Shown here: positions 1 through 7,511 of the stretch, in pieces
Position numbering within the stretch: position 1 is the stretch's first letter
Layout of the letters: each line of letters opens with the position of its first letter
DNA from: an uncultured PS1 clade bacterium
Lineage (GTDB): Bacteria; Pseudomonadota; Gammaproteobacteria; PS1; Pseudothioglobaceae
Direction: 5' to 3'
DNA: 20,516 bases
NCBI GenBank assembly: GCA_937950605.1
Contig: CALFDA010000043.1
Location: 1-20,516 of the forward strand
Program-made: the position numbers and the translations under genes
Notes under the pieces: generated by a model
The model's input: only the letters and a program-made list of their open reading frames with translations
The model's database searches: none
Told to the model about the DNA's origin: nothing

Positions 1-1
1 T

Positions 2-448
2 ATTAAAAAATCCTCTAGCGAAACCTTATTGACAATGCCTGAAATAAAAAGTCTTGTAAATAAAGATATTTTGATTTTTCGCGGGCTAGGTGGTAGAGAA
101 ACATTAAAAGAAGGTTTAAAACAACATAATGTTGTTGAGTATGTTGAGGTTTATCGGCGTGTAATATGTGATGTTGCATTACAACATAATAGTGCTTTAT
201 TAGAGTTTTTACGAAGTGATGAGGGCGTTATAACAGCAACTAGCGTTGAAAACCTAAGCGCACTTTTGTCAATAGTCGAGGAAATTGACCCTAGCGCACT
301 ACACGCTATTAAACACTATCCATTAGTAGTGCTAAGCGAGCGTATTAAAATTTTTGCTAAATCTGTGGGTTTTTCACAAGTTAGTGCAGCTACAAAAACT
401 AATAATGCGGGTTTATTGGAGGCATTAACAAACTTGACAAAATTATAA
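2..448 (+). CDS. hemD: Uroporphyrinogen-III synthase, C-terminal part
   Basis: Uroporphyrinogen-III synthase closes and inverts ring D of hydroxymethylbilane in the cytosol, on the way to haem, sirohaem and cobalamin. The reading frame is open to the left edge of the window, so the 5' part of the gene is missing; the first internal TTG (29) and ATG (35) codons are not the start. The visible part is the second HemD domain: the ILIFRGLGGRETL stretch followed by EVYRR matches the family's RGxGGRE...YRR signature, followed by TATSVENL and LVVLSERIKIFAKSVGF, the typical end of the fold. It ends 45 bp before the next gene on the same strand and could be co-transcribed with it. hemC would be expected upstream, out of view. 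The family assignment is secure. Confidence 0.9.
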   Translation: MKKSSSETLLTMPEIKSLVNKDILIFRGLGGRETLKEGLKQHNVVEYVEVYRRVICDVALQHNSALLEFLRSDEGVITATSVENLSALLSIVEEIDPSALHAIKHYPLVVLSERIKIFAKSVGFSQVSAATKTNNAGLLEALTNLTKL

Positions 449-492
449 TAACTTTAGATTATCACAACTGTATATCTCTTTAAGGAAGAACA

Positions 493-927
493 ATGGTTAA
501 ATTAAGCGTATCTAAGGCAGCAAGAATGTTGGGCGTGAGTCGTTTTGACATTCAAAATCAAATCAATAATGGTAAGCTGCAAACGCACGAAGGTTACGTA
601 ACAACAGACAGTTTAAGGTTAGCATACCCAAATGCTAATTTAAATTCTGAGCAAGATCGACGCATTCAAAAAATGCAACAAATTAAAAACAATGCCATAC
701 ACAAAATAGAAACTGATAATGCTATTCGCAATGCAAATGAAAAAATTTATCACAGTATTATCGGTAATTTAAAATCCAAACTTTACCAAGAAAAAGCCAA
801 AAACCAACATTATGAGATGGTTTTTTCCGAGTTTAGCCAACGTTTAGAGATGCTTGAAAAAAATTGTCATGCACAAGACAAAAACGCATTACACAATTTA
901 CAACACTGGGTTAAAAACCAACATTAA
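493..927 (+). CDS. Small HTH (MerR/excisionase-like) protein with coiled-coil tail
   Basis: A 144-residue soluble protein that I cannot assign to a named gene. Residues 3-20 (KLSVSKAARMLGVSRFDIQ) look like the winged helix-turn-helix entry of MerR/excisionase-type DNA-binding domains, and residues 21-45 would be the recognition part and wing. From about residue 52 to 135 the sequence is rich in Lys, Glu, Gln and Asn with no Pro or Gly to break it, as expected for a long helix or coiled coil, probably for dimerisation. There is no signal peptide or membrane segment. The start is supported by an AAGGAAG ribosome-binding site (482-488). It follows hemD at 45 bp, in the place where hemX often sits in other gammaproteobacteria, but it is not HemX: it lacks the N-terminal membrane anchor. 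DNA binding is inferred from the motif only. Confidence 0.7.
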   Translation: MVKLSVSKAARMLGVSRFDIQNQINNGKLQTHEGYVTTDSLRLAYPNANLNSEQDRRIQKMQQIKNNAIHKIETDNAIRNANEKIYHSIIGNLKSKLYQEKAKNQHYEMVFSEFSQRLEMLEKNCHAQDKNALHNLQHWVKNQH

Positions 928-931
928 GAAG

Positions 932-971
932 TCGCCAGTTTTTAATTTATAGCAAATTCTGGGCGATTTTT
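932..971 (+). terminator. Possible terminator between convergent genes
   Basis: TCGCCAG (932-938) pairs with CTGGGCGA (959-966) with one bulged base. An inner AATTT/AAATT pair (944-948 and 954-958) encloses a 5-nt loop, and TTTTT follows at 967-971. It overlaps the 3' end of metF on the other strand. The unpaired T-rich stretch between inner and outer stem makes it imperfect. Confidence 0.4.
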
Positions 972-1768
972 AAACAAGGTTGTGAGCGATTCATCGAGTA
1001 AAAATGAAAACTATCAACGCCCTGATGTTTAAGCGTTTGGCATAAAGCATTCACTACTTCTAATCCAAACTTATTAACAGATACCAAATCATTTTCATAC
1101 AGTTTTAATCTTTCTAAAATCCACTTGGGAATCTCCGCTCCACATGCATTGGAAAACTTGAGTAGTTGTGTATAGTTGGTGATTGGCATAATGCCAGGTG
1201 TAATTGGGATGTCAACACCTAGTTTTTGGACTTCATCTATAAATCTAAAATAGGCATCGGCATTATAAAAATATTGTGTAATAGCACTATCTGCGCCAGA
1301 TTTTACTTTATTTGCAAAATACTCTAAGTCGGTTCGAATATTTTTAGCTTGTGGGTGCATTTCAGGATAGGCTGCAACTTCAATATGAAAATAATCGTTG
1401 TATTTTGATTTAATCAATTCCACCAACTCATTAGCATAATGAAAATCGCCAATATCACGCATGCCAGATGGAATATCCCCCCTAAGTGCTACAATTCTAT
1501 TGATGCCTGCTATTTGGTATTGGTTGAGCAATGCGATAATGTGCGATTTTTTCGAATCAATACAGGATAGATGGGGTGCTACAGAAATATTGTCATTTTT
1601 TTGAATGTCTAAAACTGTTTCTAATGTAGCCTCTTGAGTTGTGCCACCCGCACCAAAAGTAACAGAAAAATATTCTGGATTAATGGCACTAAGATTTTGT
1701 CGCACCTGCTTTAAATTTTGTTTAGATTCTTGTGTTCTCGGTGGAAAAAACTCAAAACTTATTTTCAT
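947..1768 (-). CDS. metF: 5,10-methylenetetrahydrofolate reductase
   Basis: A cytosolic flavoprotein that reduces 5,10-methylene-THF to 5-methyl-THF, the methyl donor for methionine synthase. The 273-residue length is normal for bacterial MetF. Family landmarks are present: the N-terminal SFEFFPPRT block, VTFGAGGTT near residue 41, ALRGDIPSG near residue 95 and the GADSAITQYFYNADAYFRF stretch that lines the FAD/folate pocket, then TPGIMPITN. I start it at the ATG at 1768, giving MKISFEFFPP; the in-frame TTG three codons upstream (1777) adds nothing conserved. The ribosome-binding site is weak (TAGG). It converges with the HTH gene and lies 87 bp from the glycosyltransferase on the same strand, with its own possible promoter in the gap. 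Confidence 0.93.
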   Translation of the reverse strand: MKISFEFFPPRTQESKQNLKQVRQNLSAINPEYFSVTFGAGGTTQEATLETVLDIQKNDNISVAPHLSCIDSKKSHIIALLNQYQIAGINRIVALRGDIPSGMRDIGDFHYANELVELIKSKYNDYFHIEVAAYPEMHPQAKNIRTDLEYFANKVKSGADSAITQYFYNADAYFRFIDEVQKLGVDIPITPGIMPITNYTQLLKFSNACGAEIPKWILERLKLYENDLVSVNKFGLEVVNALCQTLKHQGVDSFHFYSMNRSQPCLKIAQNLL

Positions 1769-1797
1769 TTTTAACAAAAAACCTATAAATGGCGTTG

Positions 1798-1827
1798 ATT
1801 ATAGCGTATTTACATGCTCACGTTTGA
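1798..1827 (-). promoter_or_regulatory. Candidate metF promoter
   Basis: On the minus strand a perfect TATAAT -10 (plus-strand attata, 1798-1803) lies 30 bp upstream of the metF ATG. The best -35 at 17-18 bp (CAAACG or TCAAAC) is poor, so support rests on the -10 box and its position. Confidence 0.35.
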
Positions 1828-1855
1828 TTTTGTATTTTTGCTTATTATATAAGTG

Positions 1856-2584
1856 TTATTCTCGCCAATGTTTAGCAATCCAAGGGCTAGGCTGAATATG
1901 CCGATACCATTTACCACTAATACCTCTAATTGCATCGGGCGGATTTGGCAAACCATGAAAAATAATTATTTTTGCACCCTTAGGGATAAAAGGTGGATTA
2001 AGCCAAGATTTTATCCATGATGGACAACAGCGATATTTAAAACTCGGCACCCATTCATCTGCCCAATATTTGAGTTTGCCCAACTTGTGTATCTCGCGCG
2101 AAAGATAGGCTTGTTCATGACGAACCTCATTTTTTACCTGCTCGGTGTTTTTTTCAAAATAACTTAAAATCTGCGGATATTTTCCGATTTCATAACGAAA
2201 TACTGAAGAATTACCCTCAATTTTTGTTGGGTTTTTCTTATCATGTGCAATTAAAAAATCGCCCTTAACATTAAAAAAATCATCGATATTATCAACAATC
2301 ACCACGTCTAAGTCCAAAAATAGGGTTTTGCCACTTAAATTGCCAAAATCTTTTTTGAAAACTGTGAGTTTACGCCAGCCACGCTCGGGGGTATTATTGG
2401 GCAAGTTTAACTTCGGCAATGGTTGAACTTCTACCTCACTACGAATGCCCACAGCATTTTCGGTAAAACATACAAATCTAAAAGGCAATGATAAATTACG
2501 TTTCACCATAGCATACAAGCGGTTAACGTATTGGGGCGGAAATTTATCGCCCCATTTCATGCAAATAATATTTACTTTATCCAT
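1856..2584 (-). CDS. Glycosyltransferase-like protein (DxD)
   Basis: A 242-residue soluble protein resembling GT-A fold nucleotide-sugar transferases. The diagnostic stretch is LFLDLDVVIVDNIDDFF (about residues 93-109), where the DLD triad would hold the metal and nucleotide-sugar. It is preceded by an ERGWRKLTVF block and followed by a GNSSVFRY segment and a C-terminal IIIFHGLPNPP, where the His is a likely second metal ligand as in GT8-type enzymes. There is no signal peptide or membrane helix. The start is uncertain: ATG 2584 gives MDKVNIICMKWG, which begins at the expected first beta strand, but the frame stays open upstream to a TTG at 2683, and that upstream stretch is the part shared with the pepP leader. 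Two GT25 genes on the opposite strand suggest a surface-glycan locus. Donor and acceptor cannot be read from the sequence. Confidence 0.72.
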   Translation of the reverse strand: MDKVNIICMKWGDKFPPQYVNRLYAMVKRNLSLPFRFVCFTENAVGIRSEVEVQPLPKLNLPNNTPERGWRKLTVFKKDFGNLSGKTLFLDLDVVIVDNIDDFFNVKGDFLIAHDKKNPTKIEGNSSVFRYEIGKYPQILSYFEKNTEQVKNEVRHEQAYLSREIHKLGKLKYWADEWVPSFKYRCCPSWIKSWLNPPFIPKGAKIIIFHGLPNPPDAIRGISGKWYRHIQPSPWIAKHWRE

Positions 2585-2599
2585 TTTTTTAAGTGCAAT

Positions 2600-2660
2600 T
2601 TTTTGTTGATTGATAATACCCGATTCAAATATCGTTTTTGGCGTTTGACAATTTGGGTTT
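2600..2660 (-). repeat. 61-bp leader repeat, copy A (upstream of glycosyltransferase)
   Basis: This segment aligns without gaps to 16896-16956, with 44 of 61 bases identical by my count. Both copies lie in the same orientation just upstream of a minus-strand gene. Copy A ends 16 bp before the glycosyltransferase ATG. In the frame of that gene it reads through TIFESGIINQQK, against TAFESGIIRRQK in copy B. Confidence 0.55.
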
Positions 2661-2742
2661 GTCAAAGCAAAAAAAACATACAACCATCAACAATTTAGGG
2701 TAAAAAAATTATTTTAACCTTGATATGTGCGTTTTTAGTGGT

Positions 2743-3531
2743 ATGAAGATTTTAATTATTAGTTTGCCAAATTCATTACAACGCCGAGAATTTCAACAAG
2801 CTCAAATGCATAAATTCAAACTAAGTTTTGAGTTTTTAGATGCCACTTCAGTTAATGATATTGACGCAACTATTTATCAAAAACATGCCAAAGATTGGCA
2901 ACGTCCGCTAATAAATTCAGAGATTGCTTGCTATTATTCTCACAAGCGTGCTTGGCAAAGAGTGATTTGTGATAACCAACCCATGCTAATTTTAGAAGAT
3001 GATGCACTATTATCAAAATGCGTGCCAAAATTACTCGCAGACTTAGCTAATAAAACAGATATTGATTTAATCAACCTTGAAAATGTAAGCAGAAAAAAAT
3101 TTGTTGCCAAAACTTATCAAAATGTTGCCTGTGAATCAAAACTTTTGCGGCTGTATTTGGATAGACAAGGCTCAGGAGCATATATACTTTTTCCACAAGG
3201 TGCTAAAAAATTACTTGAATGCGAACAAAACCGAGGTATTGCACCAGCAGACGCGCATATTAAAAATTGTTATGGCATTAAAGCCTATCAAATTGAACCA
3301 ACACCCGTTATTCAATTATGTATGTGTAGTTATTATGGTATTTATAATCCTGTTGAAAAAACATCAGCCACCCAATCAATTATAAGTGTCAATAGAACAA
3401 AAAGACAAAAAGGAGATCTTAGCTTTCGCATAAAAAGAATACATGCTCAATTAATGCTGGGTTTATATACATTGTTGATAATTGTAAATTCCAAAAGAAG
3501 ATATATCGCTATTAGAAAGCAAGATTTTTGA
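2743..3531 (+). CDS. Glycosyltransferase family 25 (LPS biosynthesis type)
   Basis: A 262-residue cytosolic or membrane-peripheral transferase of the GT25 family, whose bacterial members add hexoses to lipooligosaccharide. The N-terminus has the family's IISLPNSLQRREF block. SEIACYYSHKRAW near residue 68 and MLILEDDALL near residue 86 follow, the EDD being the metal-binding acidic triad. GSGAYILFPQGAKKLL near residue 145 and a PADAHIK motif complete the fold. The C-terminal 50 residues are basic and end in a hydrophobic LMLGLYTLLIIV stretch that could anchor it to the membrane. I prefer ATG 2743 (MKILIISLPNS) over ATG 2725, which only adds six residues and has no ribosome-binding site. A second GT25 gene follows after 94 bp. 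Sugar specificity is unknown. Confidence 0.85.
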   Translation: MKILIISLPNSLQRREFQQAQMHKFKLSFEFLDATSVNDIDATIYQKHAKDWQRPLINSEIACYYSHKRAWQRVICDNQPMLILEDDALLSKCVPKLLADLANKTDIDLINLENVSRKKFVAKTYQNVACESKLLRLYLDRQGSGAYILFPQGAKKLLECEQNRGIAPADAHIKNCYGIKAYQIEPTPVIQLCMCSYYGIYNPVEKTSATQSIISVNRTKRQKGDLSFRIKRIHAQLMLGLYTLLIIVNSKRRYIAIRKQDF

Positions 3532-3625
3532 TAGTTGTTTTTATATTCGTAAATTAATGGCTTTTGTTGTATAAATCTTAATAAAATACGGGATAAATAT
3601 TAAATATCGCTAGCAGGGCTTGATA

Positions 3626-4393
3626 ATGTATAAAGAATTGCCAATTTTTGTTGTTAATATGCAAAAGGATAAAAACAGAAGAGAGCATATCAGCAAAGAA
3701 TTAAATCAATATAAACTAGTTTTTGAGTTTGTTGAAGCAGTTGACGGCAATCAATTAGATGACCAGCATATTAACCGCATAACCCAAAAACAAAAAACCA
3801 TTGACACAATGGGCAGGCAAATGTCAAAAAGTGAAATAGGCTGCGCGATGAGTCATCTGCATATTTATCAAAAAATGCTTGAGCAAAACATTCAACAAGC
3901 AATTATTTTTGAAGACGATATATATATATATGATTTTGCTAATTTTGTCCAAATTATTGATTTTTTGGCTAAAACAAATAGTGATAAAGCGCAAGTTTAT
4001 CTGCTTACAAAAGTCATATCATATTTAAGCAAAGATACGCGAAAGATTAATGATACTTATAGTGTTGCACATTGTATTCAGGGAAAACGCACCTCTGGAT
4101 ATGTTGTCAATCAACAAGCCGCCAAGCAAATACTCGATATAAATACCCAGATATGGACTGTTGCTGATGATTGGGAAAGGTTTAGAATGACTACAGATGT
4201 TGATATTGCTTGCATTGTGCCACATATAGTGTGGCAAAAGACGAGTATTGCAGATTATTCTACTATATCCATGGGAATCAAAAAAAACAGGACCATTAAA
4301 TACATTGCGTCAAGAAATAAAAACAAGCTTATTGCTGATATAAAAAAATACTTTTACTATATACCTTTTAAGGGTTATGTAAGATTGAAATAA
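3626..4393 (+). CDS. Glycosyltransferase family 25 (second copy)
   Basis: A 255-residue GT25 family protein, a distant paralogue of the gene just upstream. It shows the same order of motifs: PIFVVNMQKDKNRREHI at the N-terminus, KSEIGCAMSHLHIYQKM near residue 75, AIIFEDDIYIYDF near residue 95 with the acidic EDD triad, and RTSGYVVNQQAAKQIL near residue 155, then TVADDWERF. The C-terminal 40 residues are Lys-rich. The start is ATG 3626, set by an AGGG element 7 nt upstream (3615-3618); a TTG at 3620 is in frame but less likely. The two genes differ strongly in sequence, so they are not a recent duplication and may act on different sugars of the same glycan. Donor and acceptor are unknown. Confidence 0.85.
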   Translation: MYKELPIFVVNMQKDKNRREHISKELNQYKLVFEFVEAVDGNQLDDQHINRITQKQKTIDTMGRQMSKSEIGCAMSHLHIYQKMLEQNIQQAIIFEDDIYIYDFANFVQIIDFLAKTNSDKAQVYLLTKVISYLSKDTRKINDTYSVAHCIQGKRTSGYVVNQQAAKQILDINTQIWTVADDWERFRMTTDVDIACIVPHIVWQKTSIADYSTISMGIKKNRTIKYIASRNKNKLIADIKKYFYYIPFKGYVRLK

Positions 4394-4435
4394 CCAAGGC
4401 AAAAAACAACGGATTTGTGCATTTTTTTGCTAAAT

Positions 4436-4465
4436 TTATGTCGTAGTTATTTAGAGTATTATAAT
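4436..4465 (+). promoter_or_regulatory. Candidate soxB promoter
   Basis: A TATAAT box (4460-4465) lies 68 bp upstream of the soxB ATG in the only gap before the gene. The -35 at 17-18 bp spacing (TTATGT or TATGTC) is weak, so an activator or alternative sigma factor may be needed if this is the promoter. Confidence 0.35.
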
Positions 4466-4533
4466 TTAGTGATAGTTTTATAGCGTGCATTTGAACAAGG
4501 TAGAATCGCTAGTTTTTTAGTAAGGGTACGACA

Positions 4534-6423
4534 ATGGCTTTAACACGTAGAGAATTTATCAAAGTATTAGGTGCTGGTTCGGCGCTAGGTTTGATTGGCG
4601 GTTGTGGCAATAATACCAACAAGTTGTATTCCCAAGACAACATGTATGAAGTAGCAAAAACGGGCAATGCACGCATTTTGCATATTACCGATACGCATGC
4701 TAACTTGTTACCTAATTATTTTCGTGAACCAAATGTTAATTTGGGTTTTGGCGATGCTTTTGGCAAACTTCCACATATAGTTGGCAATAAATTATTCAAA
4801 GAAATTGGCGTTAAACCTGGTTCTATAGAGGCTTATGCGTTTGCTTATAATAATTTTGAAGAATTGGCTAATAAATATGGCAAAACAGGGGGGTTTGCAC
4901 AAATTAAAACCGTATTGGAAGCACTTCGAGAAAGTGCAGGCGGTGTGCAAAATACTTTAACGGTTGACGGTGGCGACACATGGCAAGGCTCGGGCACGGC
5001 ACTTTGGACGCGTGGAAGAGATATGGTTGAGGCTTGTAATATGCTTGGTGTTGATGTGATGGTTGGGCATTGGGAATTTACCTACAAAGAAACAGAAACA
5101 CTAAGAAATATTAATCTTTTTAAGGGTGATTTTTTGGGTCAGAATGTGCGTGTTTTAGAAGATGCATTATTAGGCGATGATTACATTGCCATGAGCGAAA
5201 AATATGGTGGCACAGGGCTTTATAATGAAGACGATGCACAGGCATTTAAACCTTATGTAATGAAAAATGTGGGCGGTAATCGCATTGCGGTAATTGGGCA
5301 GGCATTTCCTCGAACATCAAATGCTAACCCAAAAAAATACTTCTTCCCAAATTGGTCATTTGGTTTGCGTGAAGATGATATGAGTGAGTTGGTTGATGAT
5401 ATTCGCGAAAATGAAAAACCTGATGCAGTGATTGTTGTTTCACATAATGGTATGGATGTGGATATTAAAATGGCATCACGTGTTGTTGGTATTGATGCTA
5501 TTTTTGGTGGGCACACGCATGACGGCATACCTAAACCTATTGAGGTAAAAAATGCAAGCGGTGTTACTGTGGTTACTAATGCAGGTTGTTCGGGTAAGTA
5601 TATCGGAATGATGGATTTGGACATTAAAGACCACAAGGTTGTGGGCTATAACTATAAGATGTTGCCTATCATTACTAATTTAATTAAACCTGATGCCGCG
5701 GTTATATCATTTATTAACAAGATGCGTAATACCAAATACGATAAAAACGTGGTAGAGGCGCGCAACCCTGTAATGAGCAATAATCCAAGTCGTGTGGGCA
5801 AAACTTATGATGAAATTCTCACCGAAAAACTTTGCACAACTGAGCAAACCCTATATCGCCGTGGTAATTTTATGGGCACTTGGGATCAGGTATTGGTAAA
5901 CTCATTGCGTGAAGAATACAATTCTCAATTCTCAATGTCAGCAGGTGTGCGTTGGGGGACATCTGTGCTTTCAGGACATGACGTTATGATGGAAGATCTA
6001 ATGGCTAATACGGCAATAACTTATGGCGAAACTTACGTTAGTGAGTTAAAAGGTTCACAAATCAAAGATATTTTAGAAGGCATTGCGGATAATCTTTTTG
6101 TAAAAGACCCATATTTGCAATCAGGTGGTGATATGGTTCGTATGGGAGGGTTAGATTACACGATTGATCCAGCACAAAATTTAGGCAATCGTATTAGCAA
6201 TATTGTTGATGATGAAGGCGTTGCACTTGAGCCAAACAAATCTTACACAGTATCTGGTTGGGCGCAGGTCAACACAGTGGGTAAAGGACGGTTAATATGG
6301 GATGTGGCAGCGGATTATTTGCGCAAACAAAAGCATCTTAACTTAAAAAAGGTTAATTATCCAAGCATTAAGGGCGTAAAGAATAACCCTGGAATCGAAA
6401 ACTATGCAGGAAAATTAATTTAG
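4534..6423 (+). CDS. soxB: Thiosulfohydrolase SoxB, Tat-exported
   Basis: SoxB is the periplasmic dimanganese enzyme of the Sox pathway; it hydrolyses the sulfonate from the thiosulfate adduct carried on SoxY and releases sulfate. The 629-residue protein opens with a twin-arginine signal (TRREFIKVLG, residues 4-13) and a hydrophobic stretch ending in IGGC (C24), which could also serve as a lipobox. The calcineurin-like metal site is visible: ITDTHANLLP (D53, H55), VDGGDTW (D145, D148), GHWEF (H179, where other phosphoesterases have GNHE), VSHNG (H304) and GGHTHD (H327, H329). The NYFREPNVNLGFG block after the first motif is typical of SoxB rather than 5'-nucleotidase. The C-terminal domain from about residue 410 is the 5'-nucleotidase-type lid. 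A TAAGG ribosome-binding site lies 8 nt before the ATG. The other sox genes are not here, a split arrangement seen in SUP05-type bacteria. Confidence 0.95.
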   Translation: MALTRREFIKVLGAGSALGLIGGCGNNTNKLYSQDNMYEVAKTGNARILHITDTHANLLPNYFREPNVNLGFGDAFGKLPHIVGNKLFKEIGVKPGSIEAYAFAYNNFEELANKYGKTGGFAQIKTVLEALRESAGGVQNTLTVDGGDTWQGSGTALWTRGRDMVEACNMLGVDVMVGHWEFTYKETETLRNINLFKGDFLGQNVRVLEDALLGDDYIAMSEKYGGTGLYNEDDAQAFKPYVMKNVGGNRIAVIGQAFPRTSNANPKKYFFPNWSFGLREDDMSELVDDIRENEKPDAVIVVSHNGMDVDIKMASRVVGIDAIFGGHTHDGIPKPIEVKNASGVTVVTNAGCSGKYIGMMDLDIKDHKVVGYNYKMLPIITNLIKPDAAVISFINKMRNTKYDKNVVEARNPVMSNNPSRVGKTYDEILTEKLCTTEQTLYRRGNFMGTWDQVLVNSLREEYNSQFSMSAGVRWGTSVLSGHDVMMEDLMANTAITYGETYVSELKGSQIKDILEGIADNLFVKDPYLQSGGDMVRMGGLDYTIDPAQNLGNRISNIVDDEGVALEPNKSYTVSGWAQVNTVGKGRLIWDVAADYLRKQKHLNLKKVNYPSIKGVKNNPGIENYAGKLI

Positions 6424-6445
6424 TTTTTTAATTCATTTGTCTAAT

Positions 6446-7186
6446 ATGAACCTAATTATCAAAACCTTTAAAAATCTTTGGTTTCGCGACTTAAAAGAGC
6501 AAACTATACACATCAACAATACTGCCGTGCGTATTCGTGCTGGTATTTTATTGATAATCCCTGTTTATATGGTTTTCACTTTTATTAATGTTGTGTATGG
6601 ACCGACTTGGGAGATAACACCCGATTCCATTGCGGTTGATACTTATGAAACCGATTTTGATGGACGTATTGTTTATCAAGTAGAGGCAACAAGACGAGTA
6701 TTTGAATATGCTTTTCAGACTAAATTATTGGTTTATGCTTTGTTTGAAATGTTATTGGGTTTGTCAGTTGTTGGTTCGAGGTTTTCACCAACAATTTTAT
6801 TAGCTAGTTTTTTAGCACTTAGTAAAACTCCTGTATGGAAACCACTTGCCCCAAAGCGTTGTGCGTGGTTATTAGGGGCGAGTTTTATCTCTGTTTGTAT
6901 TGTGTTTTTCAACCCAGATGCGATAGCTTCATGGATTAATGCGGTTTTAGGTAGTAATATCCCTGTTGATGAAAATTATGTACCTTCATGGTTGGCATTA
7001 AATTTAGTGTGGATATGTTTAGCGTTTATGTGGTTAGAGGCCATTCTTGGTTATTGTGCGGGCTGCAAAATTTATGCAATATTAAAGCGATTAGGTTTTG
7101 TTAATCGTCATTGCGAAGTCTGTGAAAATATTGATTGGGACAAATCCAAACGCAAAAACAACAAGCAAAATAAAAATAATCGTTAA
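6446..7186 (+). CDS. DUF4395-type membrane protein
   Basis: A 246-residue inner-membrane protein of the DUF4395 type; function unknown. After an N-terminal cytosolic part (WFRDLKEQTIHINNTAVRIRAG, split here around residues 14-35) it has about four hydrophobic segments near residues 35-52, 100-130, 140-160 and 180-205. The diagnostic end of the family, a Cys pair just after the last helix, is present as GYCAGCKIY. Unusually there is a second pair, HCEVC, about 20 residues later, followed by a very basic Asn/Lys tail. It starts 22 bp after the soxB stop codon with no clear ribosome-binding site, so it is probably co-transcribed and perhaps translationally dependent on soxB. The pairing suggests, but does not prove, a role in sulfur or thiol handling at the membrane. 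An in-frame TTG at 6437 is a less likely start. Confidence 0.75.
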   Translation: MNLIIKTFKNLWFRDLKEQTIHINNTAVRIRAGILLIIPVYMVFTFINVVYGPTWEITPDSIAVDTYETDFDGRIVYQVEATRRVFEYAFQTKLLVYALFEMLLGLSVVGSRFSPTILLASFLALSKTPVWKPLAPKRCAWLLGASFISVCIVFFNPDAIASWINAVLGSNIPVDENYVPSWLALNLVWICLAFMWLEAILGYCAGCKIYAILKRLGFVNRHCEVCENIDWDKSKRKNNKQNKNNR

Positions 7187-7259
7187 AACCAAAATGTGCT
7201 TGTGCATACATCAGTTAGCAAATATAGGGTATTTGACATAACTACAGTATCCGCAATAT

Positions 7260-7409
7260 TTGACATGGAAAGGCGGACAAAAACACAAACTTACAGAAAA
7301 ACTAGGCGACGCAGATATTTCTTCTGCATTCAAGCAACCTTACTGTGATTTAGACAAACATCAGTGTTGTAATCCAAAATTACACCACTTAAAACCTAAA
7401 AGAATCTAG
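7260..7409 (+). pseudogene. Cys-containing ORF fragment, unidentified
   Basis: A frame of 49 codons starting at a TTG, with no ribosome-binding site and a stop codon seven codons further upstream (7239-7241). The translation looks like real protein: TEKLGDADISSAFKQPYCDL followed by DKHQCCNPKLHHLK, with three Cys and three His in the last third. This composition would suit metal binding. I do not recognise the family. It may be the end of a gene whose first part was deleted, or a small gene with a non-standard start. It lies 73 bp after the DUF4395 gene on the same strand. Confidence 0.3.
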
Positions 7410-7422
7410 ACTAAAAATCACA

Positions 7423-7445
7423 AATAATCCAATCTTTGGATTATT
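7423..7445. terminator. Perfect 10-bp hairpin
   Basis: AATAATCCAA (7423-7432) and TTGGATTATT (7436-7445) form a perfect stem with a 3-nt loop. It lies 13 bp past the ORF fragment on the plus strand and downstream of the small secreted peptide gene on the minus strand. Neither side has a strong T-tract; the minus side has GATTTTTAG about 9 nt after the stem. It could end either transcript. Confidence 0.35.
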
Positions 7446-7511
7446 ACGAATTTTCATATCCAATAAAGATTCAACAATTCACACGTAGACCTCGCCTAAA
7501 ATTTATTGAAC

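Noticed and set aside
4395..4432. GCAAAAAA...TTTTTTGC as a terminator after the second GT25 gene
   Set aside because: The stem is almost all A-T with a loop of about 15 nt, too weak to support a call.
5253..5636. Minus-strand ORF of 127 codons opposite soxB
   Set aside because: Antisense shadow; the soxB frame has all metal-site motifs and a ribosome-binding site.
7230..7266. Two copies of TATTTGACAT 27 bp apart as operator repeats
   Set aside because: Short, AT-rich and not placed at a recognisable promoter.
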